Notes: generated from the letters alone by a model not told the origin. A stretch of DNA of 64,000 nucleotides from an uncultured Lachnospiraceae bacterium (GCA_944376125.1 CALWBQ010000016.1:1-64000), one strand, 5' to 3'; numbered from the stretch's first letter, positions 35,832-44,331 are shown. Numbers and translations: made by a program.

Positions 35832-36590
35832 ATGAAGCTGAACGAAAAAGATATTATCTTTACACGGCCCTACAAGACCATCTACGCCACCAAGGATAAG
35901 ATCATCAAGGTCTTCGACAAGAAACGTTATTCCAAGGCTGACGTATTCAATGAGGCTCTCAATGAAGCTCAGGTAGAAGAGACCGGCCTGTACATCCCGG
36001 AAATCCTTGAGGTTTCCGAGACGCCAGGCGGCTGGACTCTGGTTCGCGAAAAAATCGAGGGCGTTACCTTAGAGTCTCTGATGAAAGAGCATCCTGAGAA
36101 GCTGGAAGAGTATATGGAGCAGTTCGTGGACCTGCAGCTTGCGATTCACGCTAAGAAGTGCCCGACTCTTAAAAAGTTAAAAGCAAAACTTCAGAACCAG
36201 ATCAACAGCTTAAAAGATATCGATGCTACCTGCCGCTACGAGCTGAGCACCCGTCTGGATGGCATGCCCAAGCATACCAAACTGTGCCACGGGGATTTCA
36301 ATCCCAGCAATGTCATCGTAGATAAGCACGGCAAGATGGCAGTCATCGACTGGGCACACGCTGCTCAGGGCAACGCCAGCGCCGATGCTGCTATGACGTA
36401 TCTGCTCTTTGCTCTGGAAGACCAGAAGCTGGCAGATATGTACATTGATCTGTTCTGCAAGAAGAGCGATACTGCCCGCCAGTATGTAAACCGCTGGCTT
36501 CCCATCGTAGCCGCCGCACAGCTCACCAAGAAGAAAGCAAAAGAAAAAGAGTTCCTGATGAGATGGATCGATGTTGTAGAATATCAATAA
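35832..36590 (+). CDS. APH-fold phosphotransferase (kinase-like) co-transcribed with adhE
   Basis: The 252-residue protein has an aminoglycoside-phosphotransferase/choline-kinase fold. The N-lobe carries a candidate ATP lysine in KIIKVF (K26) and the glutamate-rich helix DVFNEALNEAQ. The catalytic loop is LCHGDFNPSN (H153, D155, N160) and the metal-binding Asp lies in VIDWAHAAQG (D173), so it should be an active kinase. The substrate is unknown. It follows adhE by 28 nt with AAAGGAGGG before the ATG, and the first terminator comes after it, so both share the Rex-controlled promoters. Its codon use resembles that of adhE, implying high expression. No antibiotic-resistance context is present. 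Confidence 0.85.
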   Translation: MKLNEKDIIFTRPYKTIYATKDKIIKVFDKKRYSKADVFNEALNEAQVEETGLYIPEILEVSETPGGWTLVREKIEGVTLESLMKEHPEKLEEYMEQFVDLQLAIHAKKCPTLKKLKAKLQNQINSLKDIDATCRYELSTRLDGMPKHTKLCHGDFNPSNVIVDKHGKMAVIDWAHAAQGNASADAAMTYLLFALEDQKLADMYIDLFCKKSDTARQYVNRWLPIVAAAQLTKKKAKEKEFLMRWIDVVEYQ

Positions 36591-36631
36591 GCCTTCGTTT
36601 TGCCTGAATCTGAATCCTCAGACAGGTTTAG

Positions 36632-36683
36632 CTCCGGCAGGAAACCATGAGTTTTGGCTCGTGGTTCCTGCCGGAGTTTTTTT
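36632..36683 (+). terminator. Intrinsic terminator of the adhE operon
   Basis: CTCCGGCAGGAA and TTCCTGCCGGAG form a long stem, extended inward by CCATGAG/CTCGTGG, followed by seven T. It is the first terminator after adhE. Confidence 0.92.
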
Positions 36684-36830
36684 ATTGTCTTTCTCTATTG
36701 CTGCCGCATGGTTGCATGAAAGATACAGAATTTCATTCTTTTTGTATAAAATCTTCCCCTAGTATTAAAAAAATGTTACAATATAAAAATAATCATACTT
36801 TCAGACAAACGAATAAGAGGTGGGACAGAA

Positions 36831-38219
36831 ATGAAAAATCATCAGACTCAAGAGGAACGCTATGACATGCTGGTCAACGGGCCCGTTGAATCGGTCATTC
36901 CTAAACTGGCAGTTCCAACCATCATCAGCATGATGGTCAGCTCAATCTACAACACAGCCGATACTTTTTTTGTCAGCCAAATCGGCACCAGCGCTTCTGG
37001 AGCAGTAGGCGTTATTTTTTCAGCCATGGCGATCATACAGGCCCTCTCTTTTATGATCGGCATGGGCAGCGGCAATTACATGGCCCGGACCTTCGGGGCC
37101 GGGAACCAGGAATTAGGTGAAAAAATCGCCTCCACCGGATTTTTCACCGGCCTGATTGTCGGACTTCTGATCGCTGTCATTGGAGTCAGCAATATCGAGG
37201 ATATCGTAATGCTTCTGGGCTCCACCGAGACCATCAAGCCCTATGCGGTAGACTACGCACGGTATATTTTCCTGGCAACGCCTTTTATGATGTGTTCTTT
37301 TATTATGAATAACCTTCTCCGCCTTCAGGGCCTTGCCATGTACGCTATGGTAGGAATCACTTTCGGCGGAATCCTGAATCTCTTTCTGGATCCTCTCTTT
37401 ATTTTTACATTCCATCTGGGCACTGCCGGAGCTGCCATCGCCACAGGTCTTTCCCAGTTTGTCAGCTTCTGCATCCTGCTGGGACAGTGCAATCTGCGAA
37501 AAGACTGCGTGACAATCCGTCTGCGGAATTTTCTTCCTAAGCCCTCTATCTACAAAAACATTATTTTGGGAGGGCTTCCATCCCTGGGGCGCCAGGGAAT
37601 GGCCTCCCTATCCAGCATTGTCCTCAATGTCACCGCACGGCCCTACGGTGATGCGGCCATCGCTGCAATGGCAATTGTAAGCAAATGCACTGTGCTGCTG
37701 AATTCCGTTATGGTAGGATTCGGCCAGGGCTTCCAGCCGGTCTGCGCCTTCTCCTACGGGGCTCACAAATACAGCCGGGTTAAAAAATCTTTCTGGTTCT
37801 GTGTGAAGGTCAGCACCATCTTCCTTCTGGTTCTCAGCGCAACTATTTTCCTTTTCTCCAGCCACGTGATTGAGCTGTTCCGCAAGGATGACGCTGCAGT
37901 CATCGCCATCGGGACTCTGGCTCTGCGGCTGCAGATCTGCACGGTTCCTTTAAACGGGTTTCTGACTATGTCCAACATGTGCACTCAGTCCATCGGTTAT
38001 GGAATCCGGGCCACAATCCTGTCCATGGCCCGGCAGGGGATCTTCCTGATTCCCATCCTGATCATAGCATCCCATGTCTGGGGGCTTTTGGGGATCCAGG
38101 CTGCACAGCCCATATCTGATGTCTGCGCTCTCCTTCTGAGCATTGTGATTATGTGGGGCGTCTTAAAAGAGCTTGACCGTCGGGATAAGCAGGAACAGCA
38201 GACCGCAGTGCAGAGCTGA
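36831..38219 (+). CDS. MATE family multidrug/sodium antiporter
   Basis: A 462-residue integral membrane protein with 12 predicted helices in two six-helix halves. The N-terminus PKLAVPTIISMMVSSIYNTADTFFVSQ and the matching second-half start are typical of the MATE/NorM superfamily (MOP fold), DinF/MepA-like branch. It would export cationic or other small molecules using Na+ or H+; the substrate is not predictable. GAGGTGGG lies before the ATG. A single-gene unit between the adhE terminator and a bidirectional terminator. The 36684-36830 gap is A/T-rich and I could not define a clear promoter. Confidence 0.93.
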   Translation: MKNHQTQEERYDMLVNGPVESVIPKLAVPTIISMMVSSIYNTADTFFVSQIGTSASGAVGVIFSAMAIIQALSFMIGMGSGNYMARTFGAGNQELGEKIASTGFFTGLIVGLLIAVIGVSNIEDIVMLLGSTETIKPYAVDYARYIFLATPFMMCSFIMNNLLRLQGLAMYAMVGITFGGILNLFLDPLFIFTFHLGTAGAAIATGLSQFVSFCILLGQCNLRKDCVTIRLRNFLPKPSIYKNIILGGLPSLGRQGMASLSSIVLNVTARPYGDAAIAAMAIVSKCTVLLNSVMVGFGQGFQPVCAFSYGAHKYSRVKKSFWFCVKVSTIFLLVLSATIFLFSSHVIELFRKDDAAVIAIGTLALRLQICTVPLNGFLTMSNMCTQSIGYGIRATILSMARQGIFLIPILIIASHVWGLLGIQAAQPISDVCALLLSIVIMWGVLKELDRRDKQEQQTAVQS

Positions 38220-38240
38220 CGCGGCCGGATTCTTTCGTAA

Positions 38241-38302
38241 CAATAAAAAACAGAGGAGATGCAGCCGCCATAAGGCCGGACATCCGCCTCTGTTTTTTAT
38301 TG
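38241..38302. terminator. Bidirectional intrinsic terminator
   Basis: CAATAAAAAACAGAGG and CCTCTGTTTTTTATTG are perfect inverted arms, giving a T-tract in both directions. It separates the MATE gene (+) from the convergent secreted-protein gene (-). Confidence 0.9.
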
Positions 38303-38318
38303 TTTTATTCCTAAAAGC

Positions 38319-39059
38319 TCACTGACTGATCACCCGGTTTACATTCCGCTCCGGTGCGGTCTGCATATATGGATAGATCTGATTGTATCCATCCGCTCCC
38401 ACCTGCTCTGAACTGTATTTTTGATTCATCTCCTGCCACAGTGGGTTATCCTTGTCTATGGTCACATTGGATTGGTACCGTTCCTCCCCCTCCGGAAACC
38501 AGTGGCCGGTCGAGACATCATACAGATTTGCTTTTACCCGGAATTCTGTCCCGTCTTTCCTGCAGAACCGGATGACTCCTGTGGAGCCCTGAAGCACTCT
38601 CTTTACCATGCCCTCTCGGATTTCCATGTTGCACACCATCCGCCAGACTGCCTGGATATCCTCCGCAGCTGTGATCTCCATTTTCTCTGTAGAGGATGGA
38701 TGAGGAATAATGTACCATTCTACCCGCTCTACATCCTCTGCCAGGAAATCCATTCCCAGCATCGTCTCCGCATCCGGAACCCAGGCCCCTGAATGGTCCA
38801 CATAATATCCATCCGGTGTTGTGCACCCCATATACAGCCAGCCGCTCTCGTCAAAGCAGTAGCATCGGCCGCCTATCCAGAGCCATTCGCCGGCAGCATT
38901 GCTCCCATCTTTTTTCACATACTTCCAGGTTCCTCCTGAATGTTCCTCCCAGCTGGGAGATGAGGCAAAGGCCGTCCCAGCCATAAGCAGGGCACCGGCG
39001 GTTCCCAATGCCAGGATCACGCTTCTTTTTTTCTTGTCCCTGAATATCTTTCTCTCCAT
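38319..39059 (-). CDS. Secreted protein with choline-binding-type repeats and an unknown C-terminal domain
   Basis: The protein has 246 residues from ATG 39059, with AGGAGG seven nt upstream (a GTG two codons earlier is less well placed). A basic N-terminus and hydrophobic stretch LALGTAGALLMAGTAFA form a signal peptide. Residues about 37-95 contain short aromatic/Gly repeats (GTWKYVKKDG, WLWIGGRCYCFDESGWLYMG, GYYVDHSGAWVPD) like the cell-wall-binding repeats of choline-binding and clostridial surface proteins. The remaining 150 residues, with VEWYIIPHPSSTEKMEIT and VIRFCRKDGTEFRVKANLYD, match nothing I recognise. The protein probably sits at the cell surface. The gene follows mfd by about 60 nt with its own possible TATACT -10 box. 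Confidence 0.75.
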   Translation of the reverse strand: MERKIFRDKKKRSVILALGTAGALLMAGTAFASSPSWEEHSGGTWKYVKKDGSNAAGEWLWIGGRCYCFDESGWLYMGCTTPDGYYVDHSGAWVPDAETMLGMDFLAEDVERVEWYIIPHPSSTEKMEITAAEDIQAVWRMVCNMEIREGMVKRVLQGSTGVIRFCRKDGTEFRVKANLYDVSTGHWFPEGEERYQSNVTIDKDNPLWQEMNQKYSSEQVGADGYNQIYPYMQTAPERNVNRVISQ

Positions 39060-39119
39060 GTTCACCCCTCCTCGCCTTCAGTATACCAAAAGCAGGAGGA
39101 AAAAATCCTTACAAAAAAA

Positions 39120-42100
39120 TTAATCCTTTTTCTTGGGAGTCAGTTTCTGGAGTTCTGTCAGGATTTCCTTGGCTTTCTCCATCATAGCTCCGCTGTCCTG
39201 ATTCTTTTTGTTTGTCTCCTTGTAGAGGAAATACGGGTCATCGCCCATATGGAATTTCAGCTTTCCTTTATAAGCTGAAATCAGCGGCGGGATCCCCTCC
39301 CCATTGATATTTGCCTTAGGGTACATGGTGAGGCGAACCTCCTGGCGGTTGATGGAAACTTCAGTCACATAGGCACTGTGGGCGATTCCTTTCAGAGCTG
39401 CGATCCTCAGCAGATTCTCCACCGCTCTGGGGATCTCCCCAAATCGGTCCATCAGCTCATCCTGCATATCCATATACTCGTCTTCATTCTCAATCGTGGA
39501 GATCCGCTTATAAATATCCAGCTTCTGGTATTCATTCTTGATATAAGAGGGCGGAATATATGCGTTGATATCACATTCCACCACAGTCTCGTAGGCATCC
39601 TCCTCTTTTTCCAGTCCCTGGAGGGCCCGGACTGCCTGGTTCAGCAGCTTGCAGTACAAGTCATAGCCGACCGCCTCCATGTGGCCGTGCTGCTCCGCCC
39701 CAAGGACGTTTCCAGCTCCCCGGATCTCCAGGTCCCTCATGGCGATCTTGATCCCGGAACCCAGCTCCGTAAATTCCCGGATCGCCTGAAGCCGCTTTTC
39801 CGCCTCCTCTTTCAGCATTTTATCCCTCTTATACATAAAAAACGCATAGGCAGTCCGGTTGGATCGGCCGACCCGCCCCCGGAGCTGATAGAGCTGGGAG
39901 AGGCCCATATGGTCAGCGTCATGCACAATCATGGTGTTGGCATTGGGGATATCCAGTCCAGTTTCGATAATCGTTGTGGAAACAAGAACATCAATATCCC
40001 TGTTGACGAAGTCCAGCATGATTCTCTCCAGCTCGTGCTCCTTCATCTGGCCGTGGGCAAAGACTACCGAGGCCTCCGGAACCAGAGCTGCAATGCGGTT
40101 CGCTACCTCCACGATATCGTTGACCCGGTTATACACGTAGTACACTTGGCCGCCCCGCGCCATCTCCCTGTGAATCGCCTCCCGAACCATCTCCTCATTA
40201 TATTCCATCACATAGGTCTGAATCGGTATCCGGTCCACTGGCGGCTCCTCCAGAACACTCATATCACGGATGCCTGCCAGGCTCATGTGAAGGGTTCTGG
40301 GAATGGGGGTGGCCGTCAATGTCAGAACATCGATATTTTTCTTTAACTGCTTAATCTTCTCCTTGTGGGTGACCCCGAACCGCTGCTCCTCATCGATAAT
40401 CAGGAGACCCAGATCTTTAAATACTACATCGGCGGAGAGAACTCTGTGGGTCCCAATCAGCACATCCACCAGGCCCTTTTTTAGATCTTCCAGCGTCTTT
40501 TTCTGCTGGGCAGGGGTCCTGAACCGGGACAGCATATCCACCCGGACCGGGAAATCCTTCATCCTCTGCACAAAGGTATTGTAATGCTGCTGCGCCAAAA
40601 TGGTTGTCGGCACCAGGTACACCACCTGCTTGCTCTCCTGGACAGCTTTAAACGCCGCCCGCAGCGCGATCTCCGTTTTGCCAAATCCTACATCTCCGCA
40701 GATCAGCCGGTCCATGATCTTGCGGCTCTCCATATCCGCCTTTGTCGCCTCAATGGCCTCCATCTGGTCTTCCGTCTCCTCATATGGGAAAAGCTCTTCA
40801 AATTCTTTCTGCCAGACTGTATCTGGACCGCACTGAAATCCCGAATCCGACTGGCGGGCCGCATACAGCTGAACCAGATCCTTTGCGATCTGCTGGACTG
40901 CCCCTTTTACCCGGGTCTTAGTTTTGGTCCACTCTCCGCCTCCCAGCTTATTCAGCTTCGGTTTTTTGGCTTCCGCCCCGGCATACTTCTGGATTCCTTC
41001 CAGCCGGGTGGCCGGGAGATACAAATTTCCGCCGTCCCCATACTCAATCTTGATATAGTCCTTGACCACATGATCCTGTTCGATTTTTTCAATTCCCCGG
41101 TAGATTCCCACGCCGTGATCCTCGTGAACCACATAGTCCCCAACGGACAGTTCAGAGAAGCTCTGGATTTTCTTTCCCTGGTAGGATGTTTTCTTCCGTT
41201 TGCGCTTCTTTTTCTCAACGCCGAACATATCCCCTTCTGTGATCACCACGAATTTGATCAGAGGGTACTCAAAACCTCTGTGGAGGTTCCCGTAAACTAC
41301 AAGGATTTCTCCCGGGCCAACCTGGCTCTCACTGCCGTCTCCGTCAGGGCAGTATGCCTTTAGACCGTATTCTCTCAGATCCCCGGCCAGACGGCTGGCC
41401 CTGGTTCTGGATGCAGACAGAAGGACAACCCGATAGCCTTCTTTTTTCCAGTAGGTGAGGTCTTTAATCAGCATCTCAAAGCTGTTCTGGTAAGAATTTA
41501 CATTTTTTACCACAAAGCCAAATTTATCGCGAACCGTCATCCCCGGAAGATTCTGATCCAGCCCAGTCAGATATACGGTTCTTCTGGTCTGTCCCCTGGC
41601 CAGAATCTCCCTGGCCGGGTAGAGAAGCTCTGTCTGGCCAGGCAGAAGATACCCCTTTTCCAGACGCTGCACCATACTCTCCCGGAATTCTGTTTCTACG
41701 GTCTCCCCTTTTTCTTTTAAGCGCAGGGGTTCATCTAAAAAGATGAGCCCCTTTTCATCCAGAAAATAGTCCAGAAATGAGACGGTCTCAGAATAAAAAT
41801 ATTTTATATAGCCGTCCAGCCCGTGGAGCTTCCAGCCCTCTTTAATTCCGTCCGTCAGTTCTCCGATAATGCTGCGGATCCTGCTGGCCTCCTCGATTTT
41901 TTTCTGTCCCCGCAGAGCCTTTTCATAGGAAGCAGCTTCCTTTTCCAGATTCTCGACTCCAGCCGCCAAAGCTCCTGGATCTACCACAACCTCCGCCGCT
42001 GGATAAATCGAAATTTCATCCATCTGTTCGATAGAGCGCTGGCTCTCCAGGTCGAAGGTGCGGATAGAATCCACCTCATCATCCCAGAGCTCGATCCGCA

Positions 42101-42656
42101 CCGGTGTCTCCTCCGTAAGAGGAAAGATATCGATAATTCCTCCCCTGATGGAAAACTGCCCCATTCCATCCACCTGGGCCATATTTTCATAACCCAAAGC
42201 TGTCAGGGCCCTCCTCCACTGGTAAAGGTCAATTGTCTCCCCGGTCTTAACCGTCAGCACCTGACCCGCCAAGTTTTCTAGCGGTACCAGGTGGTCCATC
42301 AGACCGTCAACCGTAGTAATCACGATCCCTTCCGGCTCTTCCAAAAGCCGGCGGAGAACTGCAATTCTTTCCCTTACCATCAGATTCCCGTGAATATCCG
42401 CGCTGAAAAACAGCAGATCCTTTGCCGGATACAGCCAGACGTTGGAAGTGAAATTTTTAAAATCGTCATAGATCTCCCTGGCTCTGGTCTCGTCGTAAGT
42501 GACCACCAGCTTCCACGGATACTGTGTTCCCAGTTCATACATCAGCTGTACCTTCTGGGAATCCATGCATCCCGTCGCCTGGACAGGCCCTTTTCCCGCT
42601 TTCAGAGCTGCCTGCAGGTCTTCGTATTCTTTCAGTTCTGCCAATGGATTATTCAT
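39120..42656 (-). CDS. mfd: Transcription-repair coupling factor
   Basis: This 1178-residue SF2 DNA translocase releases stalled RNA polymerase and recruits UvrA. Start ATG 42656 (AGGAG five nt upstream) is preferred to a GTG two codons earlier that overlaps the pth stop. Domains in order: UvrB-homology (about 1-340), a linker, the RNA-polymerase-interaction domain near 510-570 (SFSELSVGDYVVHEDHGVGIYRG), RecG-like translocase with Walker A GDVGFGKTE and DEEQRFG, the TRG motif region and the C-terminal D7 domain. VLTLTATPIPRTLHMSLAGIRDMS is intact. Length is standard. It follows pth by two nt. Confidence 0.97.
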   Translation of the reverse strand: MNNPLAELKEYEDLQAALKAGKGPVQATGCMDSQKVQLMYELGTQYPWKLVVTYDETRAREIYDDFKNFTSNVWLYPAKDLLFFSADIHGNLMVRERIAVLRRLLEEPEGIVITTVDGLMDHLVPLENLAGQVLTVKTGETIDLYQWRRALTALGYENMAQVDGMGQFSIRGGIIDIFPLTEETPVRIELWDDEVDSIRTFDLESQRSIEQMDEISIYPAAEVVVDPGALAAGVENLEKEAASYEKALRGQKKIEEASRIRSIIGELTDGIKEGWKLHGLDGYIKYFYSETVSFLDYFLDEKGLIFLDEPLRLKEKGETVETEFRESMVQRLEKGYLLPGQTELLYPAREILARGQTRRTVYLTGLDQNLPGMTVRDKFGFVVKNVNSYQNSFEMLIKDLTYWKKEGYRVVLLSASRTRASRLAGDLREYGLKAYCPDGDGSESQVGPGEILVVYGNLHRGFEYPLIKFVVITEGDMFGVEKKKRKRKKTSYQGKKIQSFSELSVGDYVVHEDHGVGIYRGIEKIEQDHVVKDYIKIEYGDGGNLYLPATRLEGIQKYAGAEAKKPKLNKLGGGEWTKTKTRVKGAVQQIAKDLVQLYAARQSDSGFQCGPDTVWQKEFEELFPYEETEDQMEAIEATKADMESRKIMDRLICGDVGFGKTEIALRAAFKAVQESKQVVYLVPTTILAQQHYNTFVQRMKDFPVRVDMLSRFRTPAQQKKTLEDLKKGLVDVLIGTHRVLSADVVFKDLGLLIIDEEQRFGVTHKEKIKQLKKNIDVLTLTATPIPRTLHMSLAGIRDMSVLEEPPVDRIPIQTYVMEYNEEMVREAIHREMARGGQVYYVYNRVNDIVEVANRIAALVPEASVVFAHGQMKEHELERIMLDFVNRDIDVLVSTTIIETGLDIPNANTMIVHDADHMGLSQLYQLRGRVGRSNRTAYAFFMYKRDKMLKEEAEKRLQAIREFTELGSGIKIAMRDLEIRGAGNVLGAEQHGHMEAVGYDLYCKLLNQAVRALQGLEKEEDAYETVVECDINAYIPPSYIKNEYQKLDIYKRISTIENEDEYMDMQDELMDRFGEIPRAVENLLRIAALKGIAHSAYVTEVSINRQEVRLTMYPKANINGEGIPPLISAYKGKLKFHMGDDPYFLYKETNKKNQDSGAMMEKAKEILTELQKLTPKKKD

Positions 42657-42658
42657 GT

Positions 42659-43234
42659 TCACTCCTGTGCTTTCTTTGCGTTATATCGGTTCATTGCTGC
42701 CTCCATCCCATCCAGGATGACCGCCTGAGCCGCCTGGCCTGCTTCCTTTGCCGCATCCTCCATGATGCGCTCCTCGATCTGGGAAAAATGGCCCAGAACG
42801 TAATCCGCCAGATCCATCCGGTCAGGTTTTGCCCCCACACCCACTTTTATGCGGGGAAATTCCTGGGTTCCAAGGCAGGCGATGATGCTCTTAATTCCAT
42901 TATGCCCTCCTGCGCTCCCTTTTTTCCGAATGCGGAGCTGACCTGGATTCAGGCTAATGTCGTCATATATAACCATGATATGCTCTGGGGCCACCTTGTA
43001 GAAATCAGCGGCCGCTCGAATGCTCTCCCCGCTCAGATTCATAAATGTCTGGGGTTTCACTAAAAGGACCTTCTCTCCGCCGATCATCCCTCTCCCGCAG
43101 AGGGCCTTATGTTTTCTCTCCTCCACAGAAACGCCAAGCTGGTCTGCCAGCGCATCCAGTGCCATAAATCCTGCGTTGTGTCTGGTATTCTCGTACTGTT
43201 TTCCCGGGTTTCCCAGGCCCGCAATGATATACAT
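42659..43234 (-). CDS. pth: Peptidyl-tRNA hydrolase
   Basis: The 191-residue enzyme frees tRNA from drop-off peptidyl-tRNA. N-terminal GLGNPGKQYENTRHNAGF holds the conserved Asn and catalytic His. KPQTFMNLSGES and VIYDDISLNPGQLRIRKKGSAGGHNGIKS hold the remaining active-site and tRNA-binding residues. GGAGG precedes the ATG. pth followed by mfd is a common Firmicute pairing, often near spoVT. Confidence 0.97.
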   Translation of the reverse strand: MYIIAGLGNPGKQYENTRHNAGFMALDALADQLGVSVEERKHKALCGRGMIGGEKVLLVKPQTFMNLSGESIRAAADFYKVAPEHIMVIYDDISLNPGQLRIRKKGSAGGHNGIKSIIACLGTQEFPRIKVGVGAKPDRMDLADYVLGHFSQIEERIMEDAAKEAGQAAQAVILDGMEAAMNRYNAKKAQE

Positions 43235-43607
43235 AATCCTGCCTCCATTCCTCTCTGTTCAGCATTTTTATCCACGCCACAAAAGCGCTAGATTCGCCCG
43301 GAGGGGGGAGTCTAACGCTGCTGCTGTCATTCCTATTAGTTTCCGTCAATAGTATACCCTACTTTTTTTATTTTGTATACTGAATTTTTGCAGCAGTTCA
43401 GCCAAGCGGAATCCTATCGTCTGGCCGGGCAGATGCAAAGTATTGTATGGCTCATCTGGACTGGTTTATTTTTATGAATCTGGATATTTTAATCAATCCA
43501 CTTCTATAGTATAGTTAGGAAAGTTCTCAATGGCGGTTCACTCAACCAGTATCTATTCGTCTTGGACCGCAGATAACATGAACATTTAGAAAGGGCGGAT
43601 ATAAACT
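43235..43607. other. Divergent intergenic region between pth and the ECF S component
   Basis: A 373-nt gene-free stretch. It contains several TATA-like boxes (TATACT at 43377 on plus, TATAGT at 43505), but no pair with a convincing -35. Before the ECF gene, GCGGTTC (43533-43539) can pair with GGACCGC (43564-43570) around a 24-nt loop in the presumed leader. The sequence does not match TPP, FMN, preQ1 or tetrahydrofolate riboswitch consensus by eye. Confidence 0.4.
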
Positions 43608-44153
43608 ATGAAAGAACAATCAACCAAAACACTGATTACCGCCGCACTTTTTGCGGCATTGGTCTGCGCAGCGACAATGGCAATCCGAATCCCCACCCCG
43701 GGAACTGGGGGCTATGTGCATCCCGGCGATGGAATTGTAATCCTGTGCGGCCTGTTCCTGTCCCCTGGCTGGGCTTTCCTGGCTGCCGGCATTGGCTCCT
43801 GCCTTGCTGACCTCCTGGGCGGCTATTTTATCTATGTCCCCATTACCCTGGCAGTAAAGGGGCTCGTGGCATTTCTGACTGCCCGACTCTCCCTGCATCT
43901 GTCTGGAATGCTCAAATCTTCCTGGCCTTCCGCAGTGGCCGGCGGCATTCTGGATATTCTGATCGTGGCCCTGGGATATCTGCTGTGTGAAACTCCGATC
44001 TATGGCTTCGCTGCGGCGGCCGCCAGCGTCCCCGCCAACATCACCCAGGGTGTCAGCGGCCTGATCATCGCCTGCGTCCTCTATCCTCTGTTGGCAAAGC
44101 CTGTACGTCTCTATATCGGCGCCGCCAGGAGACCTCTTCACAAAAAATCATAA
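43608..44153 (+). CDS. ECF transporter S component (PF07155-like)
   Basis: The 181-residue membrane protein has five to six helices. The N-terminus carries the TAALFAAL motif with which S components dock to EcfT, followed by IPTPGTGGYVHPGDGIVI and GSCLADLLGGYFIYVP, both characteristic of the YpaA-adjacent PF07155 group. S components bind a vitamin or precursor and use the shared EcfAA'T module, which is not in this window. The family is often labelled riboflavin-type, but substrates vary and none can be assigned here. AAAGGGCGG lies before the ATG. The purine riboswitch gene follows with its own promoter. Confidence 0.85.
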   Translation: MKEQSTKTLITAALFAALVCAATMAIRIPTPGTGGYVHPGDGIVILCGLFLSPGWAFLAAGIGSCLADLLGGYFIYVPITLAVKGLVAFLTARLSLHLSGMLKSSWPSAVAGGILDILIVALGYLLCETPIYGFAAAAASVPANITQGVSGLIIACVLYPLLAKPVRLYIGAARRPLHKKS

Positions 44154-44156
44154 GTT

Positions 44157-44185
44157 TTGCCTTGCCGCATGTTTCCAAGTATGAT
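44157..44185 (+). promoter_or_regulatory. Probable promoter of the riboswitch-controlled FAD gene
   Basis: TTGCCT and TATGAT are spaced 17 nt apart. The start near 44192 would lie about nine nt before the aptamer P1 helix. Confidence 0.5.
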
Positions 44186-44200
44186 AAAATATCTATCGTG

Positions 44201-44263
44201 CTTATATAAGTTCATAATATAGGTTGAACGTGTCTACCAGCTACCGGAATAGTTGACTATAAG
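44201..44263 (+). ncRNA. Purine riboswitch aptamer, guanine type
   Basis: P1 is CTTATA/TATAAG. J1/2 is TAA. P2 is GTTCA/TGAAC. J2/3 is GTGTCTAC and matches the purine core (U47, U49, C50, U51, A52, C53 positions). P3 is CAGCTA/TAGTTG and J3/1 is AC. The nucleotide that reads the ligand (position 74 of xpt) is C at 44257, the guanine/hypoxanthine form; adenine aptamers have U there. The loop carries AATATAGG (8 nt, consensus 7, one extra A) and L3 is CCGGAA (6 nt, consensus 7). These loops normally kiss, so the tertiary contact may differ. A 2'-deoxyguanosine or oxidised-purine variant cannot be excluded. Confidence 0.9.
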
Positions 44264-44287
44264 CGTCTTTTCCGGTACTGGTTTTTT
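44237..44287 (+). terminator. Riboswitch expression platform: terminator built from the aptamer's P3 side
   Basis: CCAG plus TACCGGAA (44237-44249) pairs with TTCCGGTA plus CTGG (44270-44281), with one bulged C, and is followed by six T. The 5' arm contains the end of J2/3, the 5' strand of P3 and L3 of the aptamer. Terminator and folded aptamer therefore exclude each other, and ligand binding should allow read-through (ON switch). Confidence 0.85.
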
Positions 44288-44331
44288 ATTGCCGGAAAAT
44301 GTACTGCAGATTTTAAGACAGGAGTGATATT

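Noticed and set aside
35832..36590. Aminoglycoside resistance gene
   Set aside because: Only the general APH fold is shared. Location and codon use point to a housekeeping role with adhE.
43533..43570. Known vitamin riboswitch before the ECF S gene
   Set aside because: No conserved core of the TPP, FMN, preQ1 or tetrahydrofolate classes could be found.
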